Shown: positions 7,130-16,227 of the stretch, one piece after another | Numbering within the stretch: position 1 is the first letter of the stretch | How the letters are laid out: every line of letters begins with the position of its first letter | NCBI RefSeq assembly: GCF_003261575.2 | Contig: NZ_CP036175.1 | Span: 3,224,001-3,288,000 of the forward strand | Length of the DNA stretch: 64,000 nucleotides | From: Klebsiella huaxiensis | Lineage (GTDB): Bacteria > Pseudomonadota > Gammaproteobacteria > Enterobacterales > Enterobacteriaceae | Direction of reading: 5' to 3' | The notes under the pieces: model-generated | Databases searched by the model: none | The model's input: the letters and a program-made list of their open reading frames with translations, nothing else | Told to the model about the DNA's origin: nothing | Position numbers and translations under genes: made by a program

Positions 7130-9397
7130 ATGTCTAACGCTTTGATTCAAAAGACACGCAAAACCGCACTGGCGCTGGCTATCGCCCTGTGTTGCGTCGG
7201 GACTGGCCCGGCGTTCGCCCACGGTGGCGAAGCGCATATGGTCCCGATGGACAAAACGCTGCAGGAGTTTGGCGCTGATGTTCAATGGGACGACTATGCG
7301 CAGATGTTTACGCTTATCAAAGATGGCGCTTACGTCAAGGTAAAACCGGGGGCAAAAACAGCCATCGTCAATGGCAAAACCCTGGACTTGCAGGTCCCGG
7401 TGGTGATGAAAGACGGCAAAGCCTGGGTCTCTGATACCTTTATCAACGATGTCTTTCAGTCCGGGCTTGACCAGACCTTCCAGGTCGAAAAAGTCCCTCA
7501 CCCGCTGAACTCGCTGTCAGCGGCGGAAATCAGCGAAGCGGTCACCATTGTCAAAGCTGCGCCGGAATTCAAACCCAATACCCGATTTACCGAAATCTCC
7601 CTCCGTGAGCCGGATAAAGCCGCCGTCTGGGCTTTTGCGCTGCAGGGCACACCGGTTAACGCCCCGCGTACCGCCGACGTCATCATGCTCGATGGCAAGC
7701 ACGTCATTGAGGCCGTGGTGGATCTCCAGAACAAGAAGGTCCTCTCATGGACGCCGATTAAAGACGCCCACGGCATGGTGCTGCTTGATGATTTCGCCAG
7801 CGTACAGAACATCATTAACGCCAGCAGCGAATTTGCCGAAGTGCTGAAAAAACACGGCATCAACGACCCGAGCAAAGTCGTCACCACGCCGCTGACCGTT
7901 GGCTACTTCGACGGCAAAGATGGCCTGAAGCAGGATGCGCGGCTGCTGAAAGTGGTGAGCTATCTTGACGTTGGCGACGGCAACTACTGGGCGCACCCGA
8001 TTGAAAACCTGGTGGCGGTGGTCGACCTCGAACAGAAGAAAATCATTAAAATCGAAGAAGGCCCGGTGATCCCGGTACCGATGGAACCTCGCCCCTATGA
8101 CGGACGTGACCGCGTTGCACCAGCAGTCAAACCGCTGGATATCATTGAGCCAGAGGGCAAAAACTACACCATTACCGGCGACATGATTCACTGGCAAAAC
8201 TGGGATTTCCACCTGCGCATGAACTCCCGCGTCGGACCAATTTTGTCTACCGTGACCTATAACGACAACGGTAAAAAGCGCCAGGTGATGTACGAAGGAT
8301 CGCTGGGCGGGATGATCGTGCCCTACGGCGACCCGGACGTGGGCTGGTACTTTAAAGCCTATCTGGATTCCGGCGACTACGGCATGGGCACCCTGACCTC
8401 ACCAATCGTGCGCGGTAAAGATGCGCCGTCCAACGCGGTGCTGCTGGATGAAACCATCGCTGATTACACCGGCACGCCAACCACCATTCCGCGCGCCATC
8501 GCCGTTTTCGAACGCTACGCCGGGCCAGAGTATAAGCACCAGGAGATGGGCAAACCGAACGTCAGCACCGAGCGCCGCGAGCTGGTGGTGCGCTGGATAA
8601 GCACCGTCGGCAACTACGACTATATCTTCGACTGGGTATTCCACGAAAACGGCACCATCGGCATTGATGCCGGAGCCACCGGCATCGAAGCGGTAAAAGG
8701 CGTGAAGGCGAAAACCATGCACGACCCGAGCGCTAAAGACGATACCCGCTACGGTACGCTGATCGACCACAATATTGTCGGCACCACCCACCAGCACATC
8801 TACAACTTCCGCCTCGATCTTGATGTAGACGGAGAGAACAACACGCTGGTGGCTATGGACCCGGAAGTGAAGCCGAATACCGGCGGAGGCCCGCGCACCA
8901 GTACCATGCAGATCAATCAGTACACCATTGATAGCGAGCAGAAAGCAGCGCAGAAATTTGCCCCCGGTACCATTCGCCTGCTGAGCAATACCAGCAAAGA
9001 AAACCGCATGGGCAACCCAGTGTCGTATCAGATTATCCCTTACGCGGGCGGCACGCATCCGGTGGCGACCGGCGCAAAATTTGCCCCCGATGAGTGGATC
9101 TACCATCGCCTGAGCTTTATGGATAAGCAACTGTGGGTGACCCGCTACCATCCAACCGAGCGCTTCCCTGAGGGTAAATATCCTAACCGTTCGATTCACG
9201 ACACCGGCCTCGGCCAGTACGCGAAAGACGATGAGTCGCTGGACAAACATGATGACGTGGTCTGGATCACCACCGGTACCACCCACGTGGCACGAGCCGA
9301 AGAGTGGCCGATTATGCCGACGGAATGGGCACATGCGTTGTTAAAACCCTGGAACTTCTTTGACGAGACACCGACGCTGGGCGAGAAGAAAAAGTAA
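7130..9397 (+). CDS. tynA: TynA, copper-containing primary amine oxidase
   Basis: Periplasmic quinoprotein (755 aa) that oxidises phenylethylamine, tyramine and similar amines to aldehydes, releasing ammonia and H2O2. An N-terminal signal peptide of about 30 aa ends AFA-HGGEA. The topaquinone precursor is Tyr496 in the VGNYDYIFDW motif, and copper ligands His554 and His556 sit in GTTHQHIYN with a third His in the C-terminal TTGTTHVARA motif. Tyr496 minus 30 gives 466, the mature E. coli number. The TynA aldehyde is the substrate of FeaB, but feaB is about 35 kb away here instead of adjacent. Confidence 0.96.
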   Translation: MSNALIQKTRKTALALAIALCCVGTGPAFAHGGEAHMVPMDKTLQEFGADVQWDDYAQMFTLIKDGAYVKVKPGAKTAIVNGKTLDLQVPVVMKDGKAWVSDTFINDVFQSGLDQTFQVEKVPHPLNSLSAAEISEAVTIVKAAPEFKPNTRFTEISLREPDKAAVWAFALQGTPVNAPRTADVIMLDGKHVIEAVVDLQNKKVLSWTPIKDAHGMVLLDDFASVQNIINASSEFAEVLKKHGINDPSKVVTTPLTVGYFDGKDGLKQDARLLKVVSYLDVGDGNYWAHPIENLVAVVDLEQKKIIKIEEGPVIPVPMEPRPYDGRDRVAPAVKPLDIIEPEGKNYTITGDMIHWQNWDFHLRMNSRVGPILSTVTYNDNGKKRQVMYEGSLGGMIVPYGDPDVGWYFKAYLDSGDYGMGTLTSPIVRGKDAPSNAVLLDETIADYTGTPTTIPRAIAVFERYAGPEYKHQEMGKPNVSTERRELVVRWISTVGNYDYIFDWVFHENGTIGIDAGATGIEAVKGVKAKTMHDPSAKDDTRYGTLIDHNIVGTTHQHIYNFRLDLDVDGENNTLVAMDPEVKPNTGGGPRTSTMQINQYTIDSEQKAAQKFAPGTIRLLSNTSKENRMGNPVSYQIIPYAGGTHPVATGAKFAPDEWIYHRLSFMDKQLWVTRYHPTERFPEGKYPNRSIHDTGLGQYAKDDESLDKHDDVVWITTGTTHVARAEEWPIMPTEWAHALLKPWNFFDETPTLGEKKK

Positions 9398-9413
9398 GGT
9401 GTTTTGAAGGCTG

Positions 9414-9454
9414 AACGGCGATAAATCCGGGAGGTGGGTTTATCGCCGTTTTTT
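9414..9454 (+). terminator. Terminator after tynA
   Basis: Twelve-base-pair stem AACGGCGATAAA / TTTATCGCCGTT, 13-nt loop, then T-run. It starts 17 nt after the tynA stop and marks the left end of the backbone segment before the accessory island. Confidence 0.88.
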
Positions 9455-9594
9455 ATGATGGGGTTATGCCAGAAGTTGACTTAGCTTTTCTACTCTATAT
9501 CAATCATAAACGAAATTAATGGGTGCTATTAATTGTTAATCGACATTAATATGTTTAGCTTATACCCCATGAATCATGTGAAAGGAGTTATGAG

Positions 9595-10368
9595 ATGGAT
9601 ATCAATGAGTTTCCACCGGGAGTGATGGAACATCTTGGGTGGTATGTATACAGATTAATTGATCCAAGGGATGGAAGTACCTTCTACGTGGGGAAAGGGA
9701 AAGGGAATCGTGTATTTGCCCATATGCGCGGTGAGGTCGCCGTGGCTGATGATGATGAAATGCTTAGCAACAAACTCAAGCAACTTCGAGAGATAAGATT
9801 GGCAGGTCTTGAGGTCATTCATGTAATTCACCGACACGGTATGGCAGATGAAAAGACAGCTTACGAGGTTGAAGCCGCACTTATAGACGCTTATCCCGGT
9901 TTAACTAACATCATGAATGGCGCTGGCAGCAATGAATATGGTGCTGCACATATCAAAGAGTTAATCGCAACATACCAACCTGAAACAGTCGTGTTCCAAC
10001 ATAAAGTGCTGATGATATCCGTGAACAGAAGTTCAAAGGATGTAGACCTTTATGATGCCGTACGTTTTAGCTGGCGTGTCAGTGTTGAACGTGCTCGTAA
10101 AGCTGAAGTTATACTGGCTACAGTGAGGGGAATCGTCAGAGGGGTTTATATAGCTGATGAGTGGCTCGAATCTACCCGCGAGAATTTCCCTGAGATGCCT
10201 TCATGGGATGCAGATGATGAGTTTGAATCTACTCAAAAATCCCGCTTTGGATTCAGGGGAAGACTCGCCCCTCCTGATATAGCAAAAATTTACCTTGGTA
10301 AAAAGATTCCGGATGTTCTAAGAAAGAAAGGCGCTATGTCTCCTGTGAAATATTCTCCAGGTTTTTGA
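9595..10368 (+). CDS. GIY-YIG nuclease-domain protein (LEM3-like subtype)
   Basis: Protein of 257 aa. Residues about 14-115 match a GIY-YIG nuclease fold: GWYVYRL at 15-21, FYVGKGKGNR at 30-39 (YVG plus the catalytic Arg), an Glu in AYEVEAALIDAY (Glu91/93), and a conserved Asn in NIMNGAG (about 108). The YVGKGKGNRVFAH string resembles the LEM-3/ANKLE1-like GIY-YIG branch rather than UvrC or homing enzymes; that assignment is from memory. The C-terminal 130 aa are unrecognised. AAAGGAG lies 7 nt before the ATG. Base composition is lower in G+C than tynA, and the gene stands alone, pointing to horizontal gain. Role (defence, repair or mobile-element remnant) unknown. Confidence 0.75.
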   Translation: MDINEFPPGVMEHLGWYVYRLIDPRDGSTFYVGKGKGNRVFAHMRGEVAVADDDEMLSNKLKQLREIRLAGLEVIHVIHRHGMADEKTAYEVEAALIDAYPGLTNIMNGAGSNEYGAAHIKELIATYQPETVVFQHKVLMISVNRSSKDVDLYDAVRFSWRVSVERARKAEVILATVRGIVRGVYIADEWLESTRENFPEMPSWDADDEFESTQKSRFGFRGRLAPPDIAKIYLGKKIPDVLRKKGAMSPVKYSPGF

Positions 10369-10667
10369 TGTCTGAATAGTGAAATGCCACTGTTTCTGTT
10401 AGCGCTTTTTTGGGAAAAAGTGGCAACGTCTTCTTTTCGCTCACAGCGGACCTTTTGTTAAGCGGTGATTTATCCAGCGGGTAACTTCACTGATAACCTC
10501 CCGTTGATATCCGTTGTCGTATGGCCTGCTGTTTGTTGCAACTCAATGGTGGGCCGGATGGGGGCATCGTAAGATGCGCTGGGCGATGAGGCCGGTAGTT
10601 CTAACCCCATCTAGTCCTACCACCAATAAGATTGGAACCCTGGCATACCTGGCATCCCTGGCATCCC
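10369..10667. other. Non-coding stretch between convergent genes
   Basis: No supported gene. Near the right end there is a short tandem repetition of CCTGGCAT(A/C)C (about 10638-10671, three copies) that runs up to the end of the regulator gene on the minus strand. Otherwise nothing recognised. Confidence 0.5.
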
Positions 10668-11270
10668 TCAGGATGCTTTCTCATGAACTGTCATGATGAA
10701 AACTAATGGGCCCTCTTCCCGATTTTCATAGAAATGAGGGACGTCCGTTCTGGCCGTTGCCGAACATCCGGTCTTCACCAGATACAGCTGGTCTTGTACG
10801 CCCAGCGTGAGCATGCCCGTCTGGACATAAAACAGTTCCAGCGTCCCTTCCGTATGGCCGGGCGAAGCAAATTTTTCCCCCGGCTGCATTTCCCACATCC
10901 AGAGCTCTGTCATCTCGGGGCCACCCGATCCTGCGAGCAACCTTGCTCTACCGCCTTTTTCACCTTCCCACAATTCTGGGATCTCATCTTCAGCAATGAG
11001 ATGAACTGTCGGTTTGGAGCTGACATCGACAAAGTCAGCCACCGAAACGCCCATCGCGGCGGCCAGGCGGCATAACAGGGCAATGCTGGGATTCGCCCGG
11101 CATCCTTCAATCTCAACCAGCGCCCCCTTGCTAACGCCCGCCCGACGAGAGAGTTCATCGAGGGAAATTTTCTTTTGCTTACGATACAGCTTAATCCGCT
11201 GAGAGACGGCTTCATTCACGGTGCTGACGATAGAATTTGCGTCGGTCATTAAATTGACTTTTTTGGTCAT
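10668..11270 (-). CDS. XRE-family regulator with C-terminal cupin domain
   Basis: Transcription factor of 200 aa. An XRE helix-turn-helix occupies about residues 20-75 (ISLDELSRRAGVSKGALVEIEG), followed by a cupin domain (about 105-195) with PGEKFASPGHTEGTLELFYV. Proteins of this design bind an operator through the HTH and a small effector through the cupin. Divergent from the B3/4-domain gene with 43 nt between start codons, so it probably controls that operon. An ATG 7 codons in (MTDANS) is an alternative start. Confidence 0.85.
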   Translation of the reverse strand: MTKKVNLMTDANSIVSTVNEAVSQRIKLYRKQKKISLDELSRRAGVSKGALVEIEGCRANPSIALLCRLAAAMGVSVADFVDVSSKPTVHLIAEDEIPELWEGEKGGRARLLAGSGGPEMTELWMWEMQPGEKFASPGHTEGTLELFYVQTGMLTLGVQDQLYLVKTGCSATARTDVPHFYENREEGPLVFIMTVHEKAS

Positions 11271-11313
11271 CGGTCATTATCATGGAATAAATTAGTCATT
11301 ACAGGATTATCAC

Positions 11314-12009
11314 GTGTTAACAGTCTCCCCGTCAATTGCCCCTGAAATTTATCGTATTGCTCCCGGCTTTCGGGCACTCAGTATCTCCGTAAAAGCTGCG
11401 CCAGTACTTAACCCTGATACGGGAGCAACAGCGCTGCGAGAAGCATGTGAAGCGGTTCTGAGCGGTGAACCAGTATGGGCGGAATCTCATCTGGCTGCAT
11501 GGGCCGAAGTTTTTCAAACGTTTGGAGCTAAACCCAAACGCACCCCTTGCTCAGCTGATGCGTTACGTAAGCGCGTATTACGTGACGGAACGATGCCAGC
11601 GCTAGATCCCATCGTTGATCTTTATAATGCCGTGAGTCTCCGCTACGCCGTTCCGGTTGGTGGAGAAAATATCGCTGCCTATCAGGGTTCGCCACACCTG
11701 GCGGTGGCAAAAGGAACAGAGCCTTTTGATACGATAAAAGAGGGTGAGAACGCCGTTGAATATCCTTCACCAGGCGAAGTTATCTGGTGCGATGATACCG
11801 GCGTGACCTGCCGCCGCTGGAACTGGCGACAAGGGATCAGAACCCGTTTAGGGGTGGAAGCTCAGCAAATGTGGTTCATTCTGGAGAGTCTGCCGCAGAT
11901 GCCGCTGGAGAAGCTTTACGAAGCCGGGAAGATGCTAACCGACGGCCTCGAAAAAATGATGCCCGGTCTGCGGTTTGAGGTGGCTCTCATCGAAGAGCAA
12001 TGCCAGTAA
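11314..12009 (+). CDS. B3/4-domain protein (PheRS beta-like editing fold)
   Basis: Stand-alone protein of 231 aa with the B3/4 fold found in the editing module of bacterial phenylalanyl-tRNA synthetase beta subunit. Support comes from the family-like centre: KPKRTPCSADALRKRVL near residues 72-88, then LDPIVDLYNAVSLRY and AYQGSPHLAVAKGTEPF. Free-standing members are of unclear function; trans-editing of a mischarged tRNA or binding of an amino-acid-like ligand are possibilities. Start of a likely operon with the DapA-like gene, whose start lies 21 nt after this gene's stop. Confidence 0.8.
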   Translation: MLTVSPSIAPEIYRIAPGFRALSISVKAAPVLNPDTGATALREACEAVLSGEPVWAESHLAAWAEVFQTFGAKPKRTPCSADALRKRVLRDGTMPALDPIVDLYNAVSLRYAVPVGGENIAAYQGSPHLAVAKGTEPFDTIKEGENAVEYPSPGEVIWCDDTGVTCRRWNWRQGIRTRLGVEAQQMWFILESLPQMPLEKLYEAGKMLTDGLEKMMPGLRFEVALIEEQCQ

Positions 12010-12029
12010 TATCATTCAGGAGAAACATC

Positions 12030-12923
12030 ATGTTCACCGGTTTGTCTGCCTTCCCATTAACCCCGATCTCCGCCAGCGACGTCGACGAACAAGGGTTCAG
12101 TAAAATTGTGGCCCGCCTCGTGGCGGCCCGTGTTGATTCGATGGGCATTCTGGGTTCAACCGGCAGCTATGCGTATCTGACCCGAGAGCAACGCAAGCGT
12201 ATCGCAACGCTGGCCAAACAGCTTGCCGGGGATATCCCCGTGATGGTGTGTGTGGGGGCAGTCAGTACCGATGCCATCCTGCACCTGGCAGATGATGCGC
12301 AGGCAGCTGGCGCGAATGCCCTGTTGCTCCCGGCGGTCAGCTACCAGTCACTCCGTGATGATGAAGTCTTTGCACTTTTTGAGACCGTTACCCGGCACGC
12401 ATCTGTCCCGGTGTGCATCTATGATAATCCGGGCACCACGCATTTTACCTTTACCGATGAACTGCATGGTCGTCTCTCATCACTGGAGGGTGTTCGTTCA
12501 ATTAAGATCCCCGGCGTCCCGGATAGCCCAACAGCAGCGGCTGAGCGGGTGAATGTGTTACGCCACCAGCTGCGCCCTGGCGTAACCATCGGTATTAGTG
12601 GAGATGCCTATGCCGGGCTGGGATTAAACGCCGGTTGTGAAGTCTGGTACTCCGTATGCGGCGGTCTGTTCCCGGAGATGGCGAAACAAATCACTGAAGC
12701 AGCCGCAGCGAAGGATCATGAGCGAGTTACTGCCCTGTCAACTCGCCTTGAGCCGTTGTGGGCGCTGTTCCGTAAACATGGCGGGAGTATTCGCGTGATT
12801 GCCGCTGCCGCGGGTGTGCTTGGACTCACCGATACGGACTGCCTGCCTCGTCCTTTGCAGCCGTTATCGGCAAATGATATTGCGGATATTGCCCGTGTGA
12901 TAAGCGCGCTGGAGCTGAAGTAA
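12030..12923 (+). CDS. DapA/NanA-family aldolase (dihydrodipicolinate synthase-like)
   Basis: Class I aldolase or dehydratase of the DapA superfamily, 297 aa. Schiff-base Lys159 sits in VRSIKIPG and the catalytic Tyr131 in CIYDNPGTT. The pyruvate carboxylate loop reads GSTGSYAYLT rather than the GTTGE of true DapA, so the substrate is likely different from that of lysine biosynthesis. The ATG at 12030 has CAGGAGAAA upstream; an earlier in-frame ATG at 12000 overlaps the preceding gene and lacks an RBS. Probably co-transcribed with the B3/4 gene and controlled by the XRE-cupin protein. Confidence 0.85.
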   Translation: MFTGLSAFPLTPISASDVDEQGFSKIVARLVAARVDSMGILGSTGSYAYLTREQRKRIATLAKQLAGDIPVMVCVGAVSTDAILHLADDAQAAGANALLLPAVSYQSLRDDEVFALFETVTRHASVPVCIYDNPGTTHFTFTDELHGRLSSLEGVRSIKIPGVPDSPTAAAERVNVLRHQLRPGVTIGISGDAYAGLGLNAGCEVWYSVCGGLFPEMAKQITEAAAAKDHERVTALSTRLEPLWALFRKHGGSIRVIAAAAGVLGLTDTDCLPRPLQPLSANDIADIARVISALELK

Positions 12924-12970
12924 CCCACCCAAAGGATCGACGGCCTTGGCTGATATCTGCAGCCCGGATG

Positions 12971-14167
12971 TTACCCACAGATTGATTTATCCAGTTTCTT
13001 TTGCAGCATGATGACCATGACAGGAAATCCACATGCGGCGAATGCACTGACAACCAACAGCCGGTTTAGATTTTGCGTGGTTAATTCCTGGTCAGGGAGT
13101 AATAAGGAAGACAGAAAAAAGGCGAAAGTGGTTATCAGGAACATCATGGCTGTCTGTAGTGAAGAAAAATTAGCGCGTTGTTCATCCTCAGGATATTGAA
13201 CCGCCACTGACGACGCGCAAACCAGTCGGCTATATGAGGCACCAAGGAATAAAGTGATAAATAGAAAGACATTATGGTAACCCATCGCCGGGATCAGCAA
13301 ACTGGCGACAAACAACAGCGTGGAAAGGGTTGCCAGCATCAACGCAGATAAACGTGACGTCAGAATACCGGTGATTTTTGTAGACAGATAACCGGCAATC
13401 CCGCCGCTTAAGAATAATAAGGGTAATAGCTTTTGCTGTGCGCCCATATATTGCGTCATTAATGGCGTCAATATAGGAATGATCAGCATTGGGCTAAATT
13501 GCACAAGCGCAGAACAAGAGGCAAAGAGTAAGGTTTGATAATCAATAGCCAGCCTGGCCTTCACGCCGGATGAGGCCGTATCCCCGGGGAGGATAAAAAC
13601 GATCAACGGTAAAGAGATCAGGCAAAGTAAACTGATTAACCACAGAGCAATATGCCAGCCATAGAGTGTGCACAAAAATAATATCGCGGGCATGCCGACG
13701 ATACTGACCATCGAAAATGAGGCAATCACCGTCGCCAGTATTTTTCCACGTAAGTTTGCCGGGGTATGATTAATTAAAATACTCGTCCCCACTCCCATTG
13801 TTGTACCGCCAACTAATCCTGCGCAAAATCGTAGTACCAGAAGAATGTCAAAATGCGTGGTGAGCGTGGACAAAAAGGTGAGCGCTCCCAGCAGCAGCAT
13901 ATTTTTGATTAAGAAGCGTTTTTTATTAAACCGATGGATGCAATAAAACGCAGTAATCCCAGAAATGACCGCCCCCAGCGTGTACATCCCCGAGACATAG
14001 CCAGCATAGGATACCGGCACCGAAAACCCGTCGGCCATAAAAGCAAAAACAGGCGTTAACGCCATATACTCCAGCGCATTAGTGAACTGGATAAACGCCA
14101 TGACGAAGGCTATCCGCATAAGGGCTTTGTGATTAAACGTCTGTGTGGTCAGTGACATAGCGAGCAA
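12971..14167 (-). CDS. MFS transporter
   Basis: Major facilitator protein of 398 aa, about 12 hydrophobic segments, usual length. Near the N-terminus FNHKALMRIAFVMAFIQFTNALEYMALTP is typical of AraJ/YdhP-type sugar/drug efflux members; the loop after TM2 (HRFNKKRFLIKN) matches the conserved MFS basic loop. Substrate unknown. Convergent with the aldolase and divergent from a LysR gene 94 nt away, which probably regulates it. An ATG three codons in (14158) is an alternative start. Confidence 0.88.
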   Translation of the reverse strand: MLAMSLTTQTFNHKALMRIAFVMAFIQFTNALEYMALTPVFAFMADGFSVPVSYAGYVSGMYTLGAVISGITAFYCIHRFNKKRFLIKNMLLLGALTFLSTLTTHFDILLVLRFCAGLVGGTTMGVGTSILINHTPANLRGKILATVIASFSMVSIVGMPAILFLCTLYGWHIALWLISLLCLISLPLIVFILPGDTASSGVKARLAIDYQTLLFASCSALVQFSPMLIIPILTPLMTQYMGAQQKLLPLLFLSGGIAGYLSTKITGILTSRLSALMLATLSTLLFVASLLIPAMGYHNVFLFITLFLGASYSRLVCASSVAVQYPEDEQRANFSSLQTAMMFLITTFAFFLSSLLLPDQELTTQNLNRLLVVSAFAACGFPVMVIMLQKKLDKSICG

Positions 14168-14261
14168 CCTATGGATGAAAGAGACCCGAGTTTAATCGCT
14201 ATCAACTGTGTTTATAATATGGTAGAAATAGCATATATTATTATCATAAATGGGATAGTTA

Positions 14262-15179
14262 ATGCGTCCGGCCCTTGATTTTACGACCCTGAAAGTGTTC
14301 GTTGCGGTGGCGGAAAGAGAAAGCTTTGTTGGGGCATCGAAGGCCCTGGAAATGCCAACATCCAATGTGAGTCGTTGTATTTCTCAGTTAGAAGAAAAAC
14401 TGAATCTTCAGCTTATTGAGCGCAGCACCCGACATATGAAGCTCACCCAGGCGGGGCACCTGCTCTATACCCGAGCGAAGCCATTACTGGAGGCGCTTGA
14501 GCAAACCGAGACCGAATTAACGTTGCGACAAATGCAACTCAAGGGTCCATTACGGATCTGTATTCCCAATGAAATAGGTCCTGCACTGCTGGGTTCCGTT
14601 ATTGCCGATTTCGCCTGTCAGTACCCGGACCTGGAAATTAGCTGTGTCACCAATTTGTCAGGTTTCGAATCTCTGCGCGATGATCTGGATTTGGCTATCA
14701 TTATTAGCCGTGGCCAGATGGATGACAGCGACTACATCGCTCGTCATTTGATGACTATTCCCTGCACCATTGTTGCTGCCCCCTCCGTCATTAAGCGCTA
14801 TGGTATCCCTTCTTCTATCCAGCAATTTGCAGAATTACCCTGTATTACAACGGTCAGCGCGCTGAAAGGCGCGCCCTGGCAGTTCGTCAATAAAAAAGGG
14901 GGATTCGAGACCATTAAGGTTAAAGGGCATTATCGGGTAAACAGCGGAGAGATGGCTGGACGCGCTGCGGTTGCCGGGGTCGGTTATGCCATTCTAGCGA
15001 AACAGGCTTGCCAACCCTATATTAACGATGGACGGTTAATCGAGGTTGAGTTTGAACAATCGGCAGCCCCATTGCAGTTGTTCGCACTCTATTCAGACAG
15101 GCGTTACTTACCAACGAAAACAAGAGCGCTTATTGATTTCATCCAGCAGAAATTGAGCGATATCTCCTTCGGGGTTTAA
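14262..15179 (+). CDS. LysR-family transcriptional regulator
   Basis: LysR regulator of 305 aa, normal length. N-terminal winged HTH (about 4-63) reads TLKVFVAVAERESFVGASKALEMPTSNVSRCISQLEEKL (split), followed by the effector domain (GPLRICIPNEIGPALLG ... RVNSGEMAGRAAVAGVGYAIL). The C-terminal sequence pattern is that of the CrgA/DmlR branch. Divergent from the MFS gene; likely its regulator. Confidence 0.9.
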   Translation: MRPALDFTTLKVFVAVAERESFVGASKALEMPTSNVSRCISQLEEKLNLQLIERSTRHMKLTQAGHLLYTRAKPLLEALEQTETELTLRQMQLKGPLRICIPNEIGPALLGSVIADFACQYPDLEISCVTNLSGFESLRDDLDLAIIISRGQMDDSDYIARHLMTIPCTIVAAPSVIKRYGIPSSIQQFAELPCITTVSALKGAPWQFVNKKGGFETIKVKGHYRVNSGEMAGRAAVAGVGYAILAKQACQPYINDGRLIEVEFEQSAAPLQLFALYSDRRYLPTKTRALIDFIQQKLSDISFGV

Positions 15180-15311
15180 TGGTCACCGAGATAACAGAGT
15201 CAAGGGACATCTGTTTAATGCCCTTTCCCGTAGATGTTGCAAATAGATATCACACGAGCTCTAATTGTGTGAATAACCCAGCAAAAGCGCTTCTACCGTG
15301 AGGATTTCAAG

Positions 15312-15794
15312 ATGACTCCCTTTCATCAACTGACGGCCACCAGCCTGCATGGCGAAATGATCCCCATGGCAGGCTATGCTGGCAAGCTGGTTCTGGTGGT
15401 GAATACCGCCAGTCAGTGTGGTTTAACCCCACAATACGCTGGCCTTGAAGCGCTCTACAAAAAGTACGCCGCTCAGGGTCTGGTGGTGCTTGGTTTTCCC
15501 TGCAATCAGTTTGGTAAGCAGGAGCCCGGTGGTGCTGATGAAATCGCGCAGACCTGCCACATTAACTACGGCGTGAGCTTCCCGATGTTCGAGAAAGTGG
15601 AAGTCAACGGCGCGGCAACGCACCCGCTGTTTCGTTATCTGAAGGAGGAATTGCCCGGCGTGCTGGGCGGACGGATCAAGTGGAACTTCACGAAGTTTTT
15701 GATAGGACGCGATGGTAAGCCGCTCAAGCGTTTTGCGCCCATCACTACCCCGGAGAAGATGGAAGCTACGATAGTTGCTGCACTTGAAACCTAA
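15312..15794 (+). CDS. Glutathione peroxidase family protein (Cys type)
   Basis: Thiol peroxidase of 160 aa in the GPx family. Catalytic residues visible: Cys36 in NTASQCGLTPQY, Gln70, and Trp124-Asn125 in WNFTKF. A second cysteine in FPCNQF (64) and one at 82 are candidate resolving positions. It differs clearly from E. coli BtuE (NTASQCG rather than NVASKCG). Stand-alone gene; GAGGATTTCAAG precedes the start. Likely reduces hydroperoxides with thioredoxin, as most bacterial Cys-GPx do. Confidence 0.9.
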   Translation: MTPFHQLTATSLHGEMIPMAGYAGKLVLVVNTASQCGLTPQYAGLEALYKKYAAQGLVVLGFPCNQFGKQEPGGADEIAQTCHINYGVSFPMFEKVEVNGAATHPLFRYLKEELPGVLGGRIKWNFTKFLIGRDGKPLKRFAPITTPEKMEATIVAALET

Positions 15795-16227
15795 GCTTTC
15801 CCCTCATTCACTCCCTTCACTTTAGAGATCTTTCCATAAATCGATTATATCCGTGTTATGCCTCCGCGGGCATTTGAGAGACATTCAGGCTCACCTCCAG
15901 TGGGCTAACATTCATAATTTTTATGGTCAATTAATGATCAGCGAAAAGTCAAAGCATGGCTGAAACCTTCCCGGGGGCGCTGAATGATACCGGAGATATT
16001 CCGGCGATTAAGCGGAGGAAGTTGGGCGGTAAACTCTAGCGATGATCGTAGCCCGGCCGAGCAAAGCGACGCCGGGATTCACTCCCGTGGCTCATGAAGT
16101 GTTTGGTGGCGCTTTTGCTTTGTGCCAGAAGCGGAAGTTCGACTTTTTGTACAAATCCTCAACACAACATTTTCTCCATGCCAAGAACTTTTTGAAAATA
16201 TCGAATGACGGAGGCGTTGCACAAGCG
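15795..16227. other. Intergenic stretch with a REP-like unit
   Basis: No convincing gene. A REP-like sequence, TAGCCCGGCCGAGCAAAGCGACGCCGGG, lies near 16050-16077. A 78-codon open frame from 16042 begins inside that repeat and has no RBS, so I do not call it. Confidence 0.5.

Noticed and set aside
8399..9334. 311-codon minus-strand open frame inside tynA
   Set aside because: Fully antisense to tynA, which has an intact active site; codon pattern is a mirror of the real gene.
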